Of a stretch of 64,000 nt of DNA, positions 42,837 to 51,030 are shown piece by piece (positions within the stretch are counted from its first letter, which is position 1; every line of letters begins with the position of its first letter). Below the pieces are notes generated by a model. That model searched no databases and was not told the origin of the DNA. It saw only the letters and a list, made by a program, of their open reading frames with translations. This DNA is from an uncultured Lachnospiraceae bacterium (GTDB lineage Bacteria > Bacillota > Clostridia > Lachnospirales > Lachnospiraceae): NCBI GenBank assembly GCA_910577785.1, contig CAJTNT010000007.1, positions 1 through 64,000 of the forward strand, given 5' to 3'. Position numbers and translations under genes: made by a program.

Positions 42837-42933
42837 TTTGGAGAGTTCCACCAATCATGTTTTCTAAATGATTATACTTAGACATTACCATACCAAATGA
42901 TAATTAATGTTTTAAAGTATGGAACTCTCCAAA
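42837..42933. repeat. 97-bp element with perfect 14-bp inverted ends
   Basis: TTTGGAGAGTTCCA (42837-42850) and TGGAACTCTCCAAA (42920-42933) bound an AT-rich centre that can extend the pairing (TACTT..CATTA with TAATG..AAGTA). No T tract. Could be a MITE remnant or a leader structure of the lipoprotein at 43007. Confidence 0.55.
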
Positions 42934-43006
42934 GACGATACAAGTTTTATTTTCTCTTTAACAACCAATCTCATTTTTGAGATTTACTTAAAGGAGGTTT
43001 GTCTTT

Positions 43007-43945
43007 ATGAAAAAGCGGTTCCTTACCATGTTATCTCTCATTATAGTATTATGCGGCCTGCTTGTTGGATGCGGTGATTTAAGCCATGGTAGCATTTCCA
43101 GAAATCGTCCCATTGACACTACTGCCAAAGGTTCAGAGGACCTTGTTCCAGAACAGGCAGATTCTCTCCCAGAACAGGAAGTCAGCAGCATGGAATGCTC
43201 AGAAAATGTTCCAGATACTACTTTTGCAGAAGACAATATAGATATTCCGAAAGAATATCTAACGGAAAACGGCAACGTTGAATATACCGTTAATGAAAAT
43301 GGTGAATATGTTTGGAATGGCCTGCTTTTCCGTCATAAATTAGTATTAACAAGCAGGGCTACAAGAGATAAACATTTCATCTTCGTTTATATTGTACTCA
43401 CAAACGACACAGGGCTTACTAACGAAAAAATTTTCAAAGATAGCCTCAGCTCACAGGCGATTCCTCTAGGTGTTACACAAAAATATCCATCATTCTATGT
43501 TGTCCTTGGCAATCATGCATTATATGAAGAACTGCATGACTCAGAAGACCCTGTTCCAGAACAGGCAGATCTTCTCCCAGAGCAGGAAGGCAACAACATG
43601 GAATGCTCAGAAAATGTTCCAGATACTACTTTTGCAGAAGACAATATAGATATTCCAGAAGAATACCTAACTGAAAATTACGATGTTGAGTATACGGTAA
43701 ATGAAAATGGTGAATATGTTTGGAATGGCCTGCTTTTCCGCCACAAATTAGTAGTAACAAGCAGAGATCCAAGAGATAAACATTTCATCTCCATTTATAT
43801 TGTACTCACAAACGACACAGAGCTTACCGTGGAAAAAATTTCCAAAGACCATCTCAGCTCATACATAGTTCCTTTAGATGTTACACAAGAATATCCATCA
43901 TACTATGTTGTCCTTGGCAATCATGTATATGAGGAACCGCATTAA
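43007..43945 (+). CDS. Lipoprotein with internal 136-residue duplication
   Basis: A 312-residue product; AAAGGAGG precedes ATG 43007. Signal MKKRFLTMLSLIIVLCGLLV then GCG, lipid Cys at residue 22. After a short linker two nearly identical halves follow, beginning EDLVPEQADSLPEQE and EDPVPEQADLLPEQE, spaced by exactly 408 bp (GTTCCAGAACAGGCAGAT at 43145 and 43553). Each half contains DTTFAEDNIDIP, YTVNENGEYVWNGLLFRHKL and a C-terminal YPSxYVVLGNH. The repeats are highly similar at DNA level, so the duplication is recent. Function unknown. Confidence 0.75.
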   Translation: MKKRFLTMLSLIIVLCGLLVGCGDLSHGSISRNRPIDTTAKGSEDLVPEQADSLPEQEVSSMECSENVPDTTFAEDNIDIPKEYLTENGNVEYTVNENGEYVWNGLLFRHKLVLTSRATRDKHFIFVYIVLTNDTGLTNEKIFKDSLSSQAIPLGVTQKYPSFYVVLGNHALYEELHDSEDPVPEQADLLPEQEGNNMECSENVPDTTFAEDNIDIPEEYLTENYDVEYTVNENGEYVWNGLLFRHKLVVTSRDPRDKHFISIYIVLTNDTELTVEKISKDHLSSYIVPLDVTQEYPSYYVVLGNHVYEEPH

Positions 43946-44070
43946 TCGAATATCTTAAAAAATGGGATTAAAAATTTGAAAAAAAATTTACGCATCATAT
44001 TTACGGTATCCATACTTGTATTAGCATAACTATGAGAGAAATCCCACCTGCTGACAAAGAAAAAGACAAG

Positions 44071-44120
44071 CGGATCCCCAGTATCTTGGCATGGATTCAT
44101 GCCAAGATACTGGGGATCCG
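44071..44120. terminator. Perfect 23-bp-stem terminator of guaB
   Basis: Arms 44071-44093 and 44098-44120 are exact inverted repeats with a GATT loop. On the minus strand a T-rich tail (CTTGTCTTTTTC) follows, so it terminates guaB; it also faces the lipoprotein gene on the plus strand. Confidence 0.85.
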
Positions 44121-44133
44121 TACGTAATAATTT

Positions 44134-45588
44134 TTATTCATCAATACTATAATTCGGCGCTTCCTTCGTAATATGGATATCATGCGGATGGCTTTCCTTA
44201 AGGGAAGCGGCGGAAATCTTTACAAACTTCCCAGTCTCCTTCAGAGCTTCAATCGTAGGCGCCCCACAATATCCCATTCCGGAGCGCAGCCCGCCAATCA
44301 GCTGGTATACCGTATCTTCTACGCTGCCTTTATAAGCTACGCGTCCTTCTACGCCTTCCGGCACTAATTTCTTGGCGTCCTGCTGGAAATAACGGTCCTT
44401 GGAGCCGTTCTCCATTGCGGCCAGGGAACCCATCCCACGGTAAACCTTGTATTTCCTGCCCTGGTATAGCTCGAACGTTCCTGGGCTCTCATCGCAGCCG
44501 GCAAAGATGCTGCCCATCATGCACACATTTGCCCCAGCTGCAATGGCCTTCGTCATATCGCCGGAATATTTGATGCCGCCGTCTGCAATAATGGGGATGC
44601 CGGATCCCTTGGCGGCGTTGTAGCAGTCCATAATGGCGGTAATCTGCGGCACGCCAATGCCAGCCACCACGCGGGTAGTGCAGATGGATCCAGGGCCAAT
44701 GCCTACCTTTACAGCGTCCACGCCTGCTTCAATTAATGCCCTTGTGGCGTCTGCGGTAGCGATATTCCCGGCAATTACCTGCAGATCCGGGAAAGCGGCC
44801 TTGATCTTCTTCACAGCTTCGAGGATATTTTTGGAGTGGCCATGGGCGGAGTCCACGACAATGACGTCGACCTTGGCATTGACCAGGGCCTCTACCCGCT
44901 CCATCATATTGGCCGTGATGCCGACGCCTGCGCCGCAGAGCAGCCGCCCTTGGGCGTCCTTGGCAGAAATGGGGTACTTAATCTGCTTCTCAATGTCCTT
45001 GATGGTAATCAGCCCCTTGAGGTTGAAGTCGGCGTCCACAATCGGCAGCTTCTCCTTACGTGCCTTGGCAAGGATTTTCTTGGCTTCCTCTAAGGTAATG
45101 CCTTCGCGTGCGGTAATCAGGTTCTCGGAGGTCATGGATACTTTTATCTTCTTGGAAAAATCCTCCTCAAATTTCAGGTCGCGGTTGGTGATGATGCCGA
45201 CTAATTTCCCATTTTCTGTAATGGGCACGCCGGAAATGCGGAACTTGCCCATTAAGTCGTCCGCATCCTGCAGGGTGTGCTCCGGAGAAAGGGAAAAAGG
45301 ATCGGTAATTACGCCGTTCTCTGAGCGCTTCACCTTATCTACTTCCTCAGCCTGTTCTTTCACGGACATATTTTTGTGGATAATCCCAATGCCGCCTTGG
45401 CGCGCCATGGCAATTGCCATCCTGTGTTCCGTAACCGTGTCCATGCTGGCGCTCATCATAGGGATGTTCAAGGTAATGGCATTGGTCAGACGTGTAGACA
45501 GGTCTACCATATTTGGTGTGACTTCTGAGTATGCCGGAACTAATAATACGTCATCAAATGTAATTCCTTCGCCGATAATCGTGCCCAT
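44134..45588 (-). CDS. guaB: IMP dehydrogenase
   Basis: A 484-residue enzyme converting IMP to XMP with NAD+, the first committed step of GMP synthesis. The TIM barrel is interrupted by two CBS domains (about 92-205). Catalytic Cys303 is in GIGPGSICTTR, the phosphate-binding part is IPIIADGGIKYSGDMTKAIA, and the mobile flap includes YFQQDAKKLVPEGVEGRVAY. ATG 45588 is preceded by AGAGGAAAAAA. Promoter at 45646-45674; strong terminator beyond the stop. Confidence 0.97.
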   Translation of the reverse strand: MGTIIGEGITFDDVLLVPAYSEVTPNMVDLSTRLTNAITLNIPMMSASMDTVTEHRMAIAMARQGGIGIIHKNMSVKEQAEEVDKVKRSENGVITDPFSLSPEHTLQDADDLMGKFRISGVPITENGKLVGIITNRDLKFEEDFSKKIKVSMTSENLITAREGITLEEAKKILAKARKEKLPIVDADFNLKGLITIKDIEKQIKYPISAKDAQGRLLCGAGVGITANMMERVEALVNAKVDVIVVDSAHGHSKNILEAVKKIKAAFPDLQVIAGNIATADATRALIEAGVDAVKVGIGPGSICTTRVVAGIGVPQITAIMDCYNAAKGSGIPIIADGGIKYSGDMTKAIAAGANVCMMGSIFAGCDESPGTFELYQGRKYKVYRGMGSLAAMENGSKDRYFQQDAKKLVPEGVEGRVAYKGSVEDTVYQLIGGLRSGMGYCGAPTIEALKETGKFVKISAASLKESHPHDIHITKEAPNYSIDE

Positions 45589-45645
45589 TTTTTTCCTCTC
45601 TTTCTGTGAAAAATGAAGTTTGGTAGTTTTTTTATTATTCCCACG

Positions 45646-45674
45646 ATTCTATCAAAAAAAAGGGGGACTGTCAA
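45646..45674 (-). promoter_or_regulatory. Promoter of guaB
   Basis: Minus strand TTGACA (45674-45669), 17 bp, TAGAAT (45651-45646). Confidence 0.75.
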
Positions 45675-45719
45675 CGACTGGCGGACATTTTTTCAGAATT
45701 TCTTAGAGGTTTCGTTACG

Positions 45720-45773
45720 ATTCACGGCTCAGGAATGCACGGTACTGCGCATTCCGTGAGAAGATGATTCAGG
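45720..45773. repeat. 54-bp hairpin repeat, copy 2
   Basis: Related to 20899-20952. Core stem GGAATGC (45732-45738) with GCATTCC (45749-45755), flanked by TTCACGG and CCGTGAG. It lies between the divergent guaB and hisA genes; the rest of 45774-45993 shows no supported gene, although one frame is open. Confidence 0.7.
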
Positions 45774-45993
45774 AATTGCCCGCATGATCTGGACAGCGGA
45801 TAAGCGGGATGGTAGAATAATGGAAAGACAGGAGGGCATGGATGGCAATGCACAAGATGGAGGCTTGGGCAAGCAAAATGTTGCGATCGTTAACCACTGG
45901 GGTAATATCATAGAGAACAGCAGAATAGTGGAAAGCGGCAGCTGCCAGATACGGAAATGGGGCAGCCGCCAGGCAAAGGATAAGGAGGAAGAG

Positions 45994-46779
45994 ATGGAAT
46001 TTCGGCCATGTATTGATATCCACAATGGAAAAGTGAAGCAGATTGTAGGGGGAAGCCTGAGGGATGAGGGGGATCAGGCCAAAGAGAACTTCGTGGCAGG
46101 GCAGGACGCGGCGTTTTTTGCAAGGCTGTACCGGGAGCATGGCGTCCGGGGCGGGCATATTATCCTGCTGAACCCTGTGGAAAGCCCTTATTACGAGGCG
46201 ACGAAGGAACAGGCCATGGAGGCTTTAAAGGCCTACCCTGGCGGGATGCAGGTGGGAGGGGGGATCCATGCGGGCAACGCCCTGGAGTTCCTGCGGGCTG
46301 GGGCGAGCCATGTGATTGTGACCTCCTATGTGTTCCGGGACGGGGAGATTAATTATGAAAACCTGGAGAAGCTCAGAGCCGTGACCGGCAGGGAGCGGCT
46401 GGTGCTGGATTTAAGCTGCCGCAACAAGGAGGGGGAATACTATATCGTGACAGATCGCTGGCAGAAATTTACTGGGCAGAAGCTGGATGAGGCATTGCTA
46501 GAACGGCTGTCCGGGTATGCGGATGAATTTTTGGTGCATGCGGTGGACGTGGAAGGGAAAGCCCGGGGGATTGAAGGGGAAGTGGCGCAGATCCTGGGAA
46601 ACTGGGGGAAGATGCCCATTACCTATGCTGGGGGGATTGGCAGCTTTGCCGATTTGGAGGAGCTTGGCAGGCTGGGGAAGGGAAAGCTGAACTTTACGGT
46701 TGGGAGCGCATTGGATCTGTTTGGGGGGGATATGGGATTTGAGGAGGTTGTACGGATGTCAAGCGCTGTTCTTGTATAA
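45994..46779 (+). CDS. hisA: Eukaryotic-type ProFAR isomerase (HisA/His6)
   Basis: A 261-residue TIM-barrel enzyme of histidine synthesis. ATG 45994 follows AAGGAGG; the open frame continues 70 codons upstream but unsupported. MEFRPCIDIHNGKVKQIVGG and HIILLNPVESPYYEATKEQA resemble the fungal/plant HIS6 type rather than the usual bacterial HisA, and the length equals that type. Phosphate-binding glycines: MQVGGGIHAGNALEFLRAGA and ITYAGGIGSFADLEELG. No other his genes are adjacent, so it stands alone here. Confidence 0.85.
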   Translation: MEFRPCIDIHNGKVKQIVGGSLRDEGDQAKENFVAGQDAAFFARLYREHGVRGGHIILLNPVESPYYEATKEQAMEALKAYPGGMQVGGGIHAGNALEFLRAGASHVIVTSYVFRDGEINYENLEKLRAVTGRERLVLDLSCRNKEGEYYIVTDRWQKFTGQKLDEALLERLSGYADEFLVHAVDVEGKARGIEGEVAQILGNWGKMPITYAGGIGSFADLEELGRLGKGKLNFTVGSALDLFGGDMGFEEVVRMSSAVLV

Positions 46780-46790
46780 ACAGCGCTTGA
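46759..46790 (+). terminator. Hairpin spanning the hisA stop
   Basis: TCAAGCGCTGTT (46759-46770) pairs perfectly with AACAGCGCTTGA (46779-46790), loop 8 nt. No T tract directly follows; it may be a weak terminator or protect the mRNA end. Confidence 0.5.
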
Positions 46791-46967
46791 ATGATAAAAT
46801 ATTATTTGCTTCGTTTTGGCTAGCTCTGATTGAGTTTCGCCGATCATGCGTTTCGTATAGTTAATCTGGCTTATTTCAAGAAATTTGTTGAGCTAAGTAT
46901 GATTTTACGCTATGATATTATAATGCTTTTATATATTAAAATCGTTTCGTTAAAGAGGAGATTGCGG

Positions 46968-47564
46968 ATGGGAAAGAAAAAATTTATCTCGGGTATTGCA
47001 TTTGTATCTATTGCTATGTTAACAGGCGGTATGGTTTCAATTTATGAAATGAATCGAGGTTCCGTGGAGGTCAAGGGTGCGGCACAGATGGTAACTGCGG
47101 ACACAGTACAAGCAGAGAATATAAAGCTGGCGCGGGCAGAGGTTAAGGAAGCGGTTCAGATAGATAAAGCGACGTTTTCCTGCGGGGTATCGGGCTGCAC
47201 ACAGACGGAAGAACACCAGCACGGTCTTTGTGGAATTGATGGTTGCGCACAGATCGGGGAGCATAGCCACGGCGTCTGCAATATAGCAGGGTGTACGGAA
47301 ACAGGAGCGCATATGCACGATGGGGAATACTGTTATGCCCACAGTGCAGATGATGGGCATGCATACCATAATTGCGGCGTGTCAGGTTGTACGGAGGCGG
47401 AGAGCCATACGCACAACTCCTGCGGTGTGTCGGGCTGCACAGATATGGGGAGCCATACGCACAACTCCTGCGGTGTGTCGGGCTGCACACAGGTTGGAGA
47501 ACATAGCCACGGAGAAAGAGGTGGGGGGCATCACCGGTCTGGCCATGGACATGGTCATCATTAA
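46968..47564 (+). CDS. Secreted Cys/His 16-residue-repeat protein
   Basis: A 198-residue exported protein; ATG 46968 with AGAGGAGA upstream. The signal/anchor is MGKKKFISGIAFVSIAMLTG. From residue ~71 it carries six copies of a ~16-residue unit of the form CGVSGCTxxxxHxHxx (CGVSGCTQTEEHQHG, CGIDGCAQIGEHSHG, CNIAGCTETGAHMHD, then CGVSGCTEAESHTHN, CGVSGCTDMGSHTHN, CGVSGCTQVGEHSHG), and ends in a His/Gly tail (HHRSGHGHGHH). Each unit offers C-x4-C and H-x-H, an obvious metal site. Likely an extracellular zinc, copper or nickel binder; no family recognised. Confidence 0.75.
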   Translation: MGKKKFISGIAFVSIAMLTGGMVSIYEMNRGSVEVKGAAQMVTADTVQAENIKLARAEVKEAVQIDKATFSCGVSGCTQTEEHQHGLCGIDGCAQIGEHSHGVCNIAGCTETGAHMHDGEYCYAHSADDGHAYHNCGVSGCTEAESHTHNSCGVSGCTDMGSHTHNSCGVSGCTQVGEHSHGERGGGHHRSGHGHGHH

Positions 47565-47615
47565 AAGTTTCTCTTATAAAATGGAGAAGCAAGAAGAGCG
47601 TTTGACATGAATCAT

Positions 47616-47660
47616 AAGAACCCAGGCATCCAGTACAATACATGGCGCCGGGGTTCTTTT
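47616..47660 (+). terminator. Terminator after the Cys/His-repeat gene
   Basis: AAGAACCC (47616-47623) pairs with GGGGTTCTT (47650-47658), then TT. The following 47661-48036 contains no gene; it must include the glnA promoter and leader, which I could not resolve. Confidence 0.65.
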
Positions 47661-48036
47661 AATGTTCAAACTTCAGAGCAGAATGCCAACCGCTTGGAAG
47701 CGTAAATATCCAGATAAAATCGCTTGCCATACTTATTTTGAACAAAGTAGTCTTTTGCTTGGTATCATCCCCGCAGTTCTTTGGGCGGATCGGATTCAGA
47801 AAATAAAGGAGTGAAATAAGTCCCCAATAATATACAGAGGGTATGCTCTAGGAGTGAGGGGCGATATTTTTTATTCCATTCCTATCTGGACAGCGTAAGG
47901 GGAAAATGATAGAATTGCAGTAAGGCGCTGTGAAAGAATTAATTTTTACATTTGACGTGCCTGAATATAGCCACAGGTTATATTTATTACCAGAATGGCG
48001 TAGCGATTGCCTATAAATTGGAAAAGGAGTCAGCCA

Positions 48037-49368
48037 ATGAGCAAATACACGAAGCAGGATATCATCCGTCTGGTGGAAGAGGAGGATGTGGAGTTTATCC
48101 GCCTCCAGTTCACAGATATGTTCGGCACATTTAAGAATGTGGCCATTACCAAGAGCCAGTTAGGGAAGGCGTTGGATAACCAATGCATGTTTGACGGCTC
48201 TTCCATTGAGGGGTTTGTGCGCATCGAAGAATCGGATATGTACCTATATCCGGATTTGGATACCTTTGCGATTTTTCCCTGGCGCCCCCAGCAGGGGAAA
48301 GTGGCGCGGATTATCTGCGATATCTACTGTCCCGATGGCCAGCCCTTCGAGGGAGACCCCCGTTATATCCTTAAGAAGACCCTCGCGGAGGGAAAAGCTA
48401 TGGGCTACCAGTTTGATGTTGGCCCAGAATGTGAGTTTTTCCTGTTCCACACCGATGAAGAGGGCCGTCCTACGACGACCACCCATGAACGTGCCGGCTA
48501 CTTTGATTTAGGCCCGGTGGATTTGGGGGAAAATGCCCGGCGTGACATGGTTCTGGCTTTGGAGGAAATGGGCTTTGAGATTGAGACCTCCCATCACGAG
48601 GTAGCGCCAGCTCAGCATGAGATTGATTTCCGTTATGGGGAAGGACTGGCTGCCGCAGACAATATTATGACCTTCAAGCTGGCTGTAAGGACGATTGCCA
48701 AGCGCTTCGGGCTCTTTGCCAGCTTTATGCCCAAGCCAAAGCATGGGGTCAATGGTTCTGGCATGCACATCAATATGTCCGTTTCGAAGGAAGGCAGGAA
48801 TATTTTCAGCGAGCCATCGGACGAATGGGGGCTAAGCCAGGAAGCGTATTATTTCATGGGAGGGCTGATGGAGCATATGCGCGGCATGGCGGCAATCACC
48901 AATCCCCTTGTCAATTCCTACAAACGCCTGGTGCCAGGCTATGAGGCGCCGATGTATATTGCCTGGTCGGCTACCAACCGCAGTCCCTTAATCCGTATCC
49001 CGGCCAGCCGCGGGGCGTCCACCCGCATTGAGCTGCGCTGCCCGGATCCGGCGGCCAACCCCTACCTTGCCCTTGCCGTGTGCCTTGCAGCCGGGCTGGA
49101 CGGCATCCGGCGAAAGATCCAGCCCCCGGCTCCGATTAATTCCAATATCTTTGAAATGCGCAAGAGTGAGAAGCTGGCGCTGCAGATTGCCGCCCTGCCT
49201 GCCGATCTGTATGAAGCCGTAAAGGAGATGGAGAAGGACGCGCTGGTCTGCCAGGTATTGGGTTCCCATATCAGCGAAAGGTATGCCAAGGCCAAAAAGG
49301 CAGAATGGCGTGCTTACCGGGAGCAGGTGACAGAGTGGGAAATCAGCAATTACCTATATAAAATATAG
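48037..49368 (+). CDS. glnA: Glutamine synthetase, type I
   Basis: A 443-residue enzyme making glutamine from glutamate and ammonia. ATG 48037 follows AAGGAG. Signatures: FTDMFGTFKNVAI and FDGSSIEGF at the N-terminus, KPKHGVNGSGMHINMS (ATP site), NRSPLIRIPASRG and RIELRCPDPAANPYLALAVC. The length and lack of the ~25-residue insertion and of the adenylylated Tyr motif fit GSI-alpha, which is regulated by feedback and GlnR-type control rather than adenylylation. Followed 20 bp later by an ANTAR regulator. Confidence 0.96.
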   Translation: MSKYTKQDIIRLVEEEDVEFIRLQFTDMFGTFKNVAITKSQLGKALDNQCMFDGSSIEGFVRIEESDMYLYPDLDTFAIFPWRPQQGKVARIICDIYCPDGQPFEGDPRYILKKTLAEGKAMGYQFDVGPECEFFLFHTDEEGRPTTTTHERAGYFDLGPVDLGENARRDMVLALEEMGFEIETSHHEVAPAQHEIDFRYGEGLAAADNIMTFKLAVRTIAKRFGLFASFMPKPKHGVNGSGMHINMSVSKEGRNIFSEPSDEWGLSQEAYYFMGGLMEHMRGMAAITNPLVNSYKRLVPGYEAPMYIAWSATNRSPLIRIPASRGASTRIELRCPDPAANPYLALAVCLAAGLDGIRRKIQPPAPINSNIFEMRKSEKLALQIAALPADLYEAVKEMEKDALVCQVLGSHISERYAKAKKAEWRAYREQVTEWEISNYLYKI

Positions 49369-49388
49369 CCCCATAGGAGATTGCGCGG

Positions 49389-49934
49389 ATGAATGTAATT
49401 GTAGCATTTCCTAAAATAGAAAACGCAAGAAGCATCAAGAGCATCCTTGTCAAGCACGGGTTCCAGGTTGGCAAAGTGTGCGTCACAGGCGCACAGGTTC
49501 TGCAGTATGCGGATGGCCTTGCGGACGGGATTGTCGTCTGCGCCAGCCGCCTGCAGGACATGGTATACGCCCAGCTGAGGGAATACCTGCCGCCCGGCTT
49601 TGAGATGCTGGTGCTGGCGCCTCCCAATGCATGGGAGGAAAGCACGCCCGAAGGCGTGGTCTGCCTGTCGATGCCGCTGAAAGTCCACGAGCTGGCCAGC
49701 AGCATGGAAATGATGGCCTATGCCTTAGAGCGCAGAAGGCGCAGAAGGAGGGCACAACCCCAGCGCCGCAGCCAGGAGGAGGAGCAGCTGATCCAGAAGG
49801 CGAAGGGGATTTTGATGGAACGCAACCATATGACGGAGAAGGAGGCCTACCGCTATTTACAGAAGAGCAGCATGGACAGCGGCACAGGGCTGACGGAAAC
49901 GGCGCAGATGATTTTGAGTATGATGGGGGGATAG
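49389..49934 (+). CDS. ANTAR-domain antitermination regulator
   Basis: A 181-residue protein with a receiver-like N-terminal domain (MNVIVAFPKIENARSIKSIL; the usual phospho-Asp region is altered to GIVVCASRLQDM, so it may not be phosphorylated), an Arg-rich linker (ALERRRRRRRAQPQRR), and a C-terminal ANTAR domain (EEQLIQKAKGILMERNHMTE, EAYRYLQKSSMDSGTGL). ANTAR proteins bind paired RNA hairpins and prevent termination, often for nitrogen genes. Position directly after glnA suggests control of nitrogen assimilation. Confidence 0.85.
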   Translation: MNVIVAFPKIENARSIKSILVKHGFQVGKVCVTGAQVLQYADGLADGIVVCASRLQDMVYAQLREYLPPGFEMLVLAPPNAWEESTPEGVVCLSMPLKVHELASSMEMMAYALERRRRRRRAQPQRRSQEEEQLIQKAKGILMERNHMTEKEAYRYLQKSSMDSGTGLTETAQMILSMMGG

Positions 49935-50006
49935 GCTGCGGCATTTCCCCAATATGTCAGAACGTCTTTGCTGTTTTTAATTCAATAGAGAGGAAGTTGG
50001 CGCTTT

Positions 50007-50942
50007 ATGAAGTTTACGAAAATGCATGGAATTGGAAATGACTATATCTATGTGGACTGTACAAAAGAGCCCCTGCAGAACCCAGAGGAGGTCGCAAGGG
50101 CTGTCAGTGACAGGCATTTTGGCATTGGCGGGGACGGCCTGATTCTGATTAATCCATCGGATAAGGCGGATTTTGAGATGGCCATGTACAATGCGGATGG
50201 CTCAAGGGCTGAGATGTGCGGCAATGGCATCCGCTGCGTGGCAAAATACGTATATGACCATGCCCTTACCGATAAGACACAGATTACGATAGAGACGCTG
50301 GCGGGCATTAAGAGCTTGGATTTGACCGTAAGCACGGATAAGCCGTCCCTTATGGGCAATCCCGCACAGGAAGCTGGCCAAGGCAGCGCATCTGCCCCAG
50401 GCTGCGGGCAAGGGAGCGCTTCGGTTTTCAGCCGTGGGCAGGTTACCGAGGTAAAAGTGGATATGGGCGCCCCAGAGCTTGTTCCCGCCAAAATCCCCGT
50501 GCTTGTCGATGGCGAAAGCGCCGTCAGCCTGCCCCTGGAGGCAGAAGGAAAACATTATTTGATGACCTGTGTCTCTATGGGAAATCCCCACTGCGTCATC
50601 TTCCTGGAAGAAGACGTACGGAACCTGGATTTGGAGAAAATAGGCCCGGCTTTTGAAAACCACCCTCTATTTCCCGCACGCATCAATACGGAGTTTGTCA
50701 ATGTCATCGACTCCCAGAACCTGCGCATGCGCGTATGGGAACGGGGCGCCGGGGAGACGCTGGCCTGTGGAACCGGGGCATGCGCCGTAGCCGTGGCTGC
50801 CATCCTCAACCAAAAGTCGTCCCCAGAAGTGACCATACACCTTTTGGGCGGCGACCTGCAGATTGCATGGCAGGGCGGAGACGCTCCCGTCTATATGACA
50901 GGCGCGGCCACAACCGTATTTGAGGGAGAAATCCTCCTCTAA
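50007..50942 (+). CDS. dapF: Diaminopimelate epimerase
   Basis: A 311-residue enzyme converting LL- to meso-diaminopimelate for lysine and peptidoglycan. The two catalytic Cys are in MCGNGIRC and LACGTGACAVAVAA. MKFTKMHGIGNDYIYVDCTK is the typical start. It exceeds the usual ~275 residues because of an insertion at ~115-143 with two GQGSAS repeats (QEAGQGSASAPGCGQGSAS). Followed by dapL, forming a short lysine-pathway unit. Confidence 0.95.
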   Translation: MKFTKMHGIGNDYIYVDCTKEPLQNPEEVARAVSDRHFGIGGDGLILINPSDKADFEMAMYNADGSRAEMCGNGIRCVAKYVYDHALTDKTQITIETLAGIKSLDLTVSTDKPSLMGNPAQEAGQGSASAPGCGQGSASVFSRGQVTEVKVDMGAPELVPAKIPVLVDGESAVSLPLEAEGKHYLMTCVSMGNPHCVIFLEEDVRNLDLEKIGPAFENHPLFPARINTEFVNVIDSQNLRMRVWERGAGETLACGTGACAVAVAAILNQKSSPEVTIHLLGGDLQIAWQGGDAPVYMTGAATTVFEGEILL

Positions 50943-51030
50943 ACTTACGGCCGCCCCTTATGGAACTTTAACCTTAACCCAAATAGGAATACAACGATCA
51001 ACAAGTTATCACGAAAAAAGGAGTTATCCC

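Noticed and set aside
44633..45616. 327-codon plus-strand frame opposite guaB
   Set aside because: guaB on the minus strand is unambiguous; the plus frame is an antisense by-product.
45784..45993. 70-codon N-terminal extension of hisA
   Set aside because: The strong ribosome site before ATG 45994 and the family start at MEFRPCIDIH make the extension unlikely.
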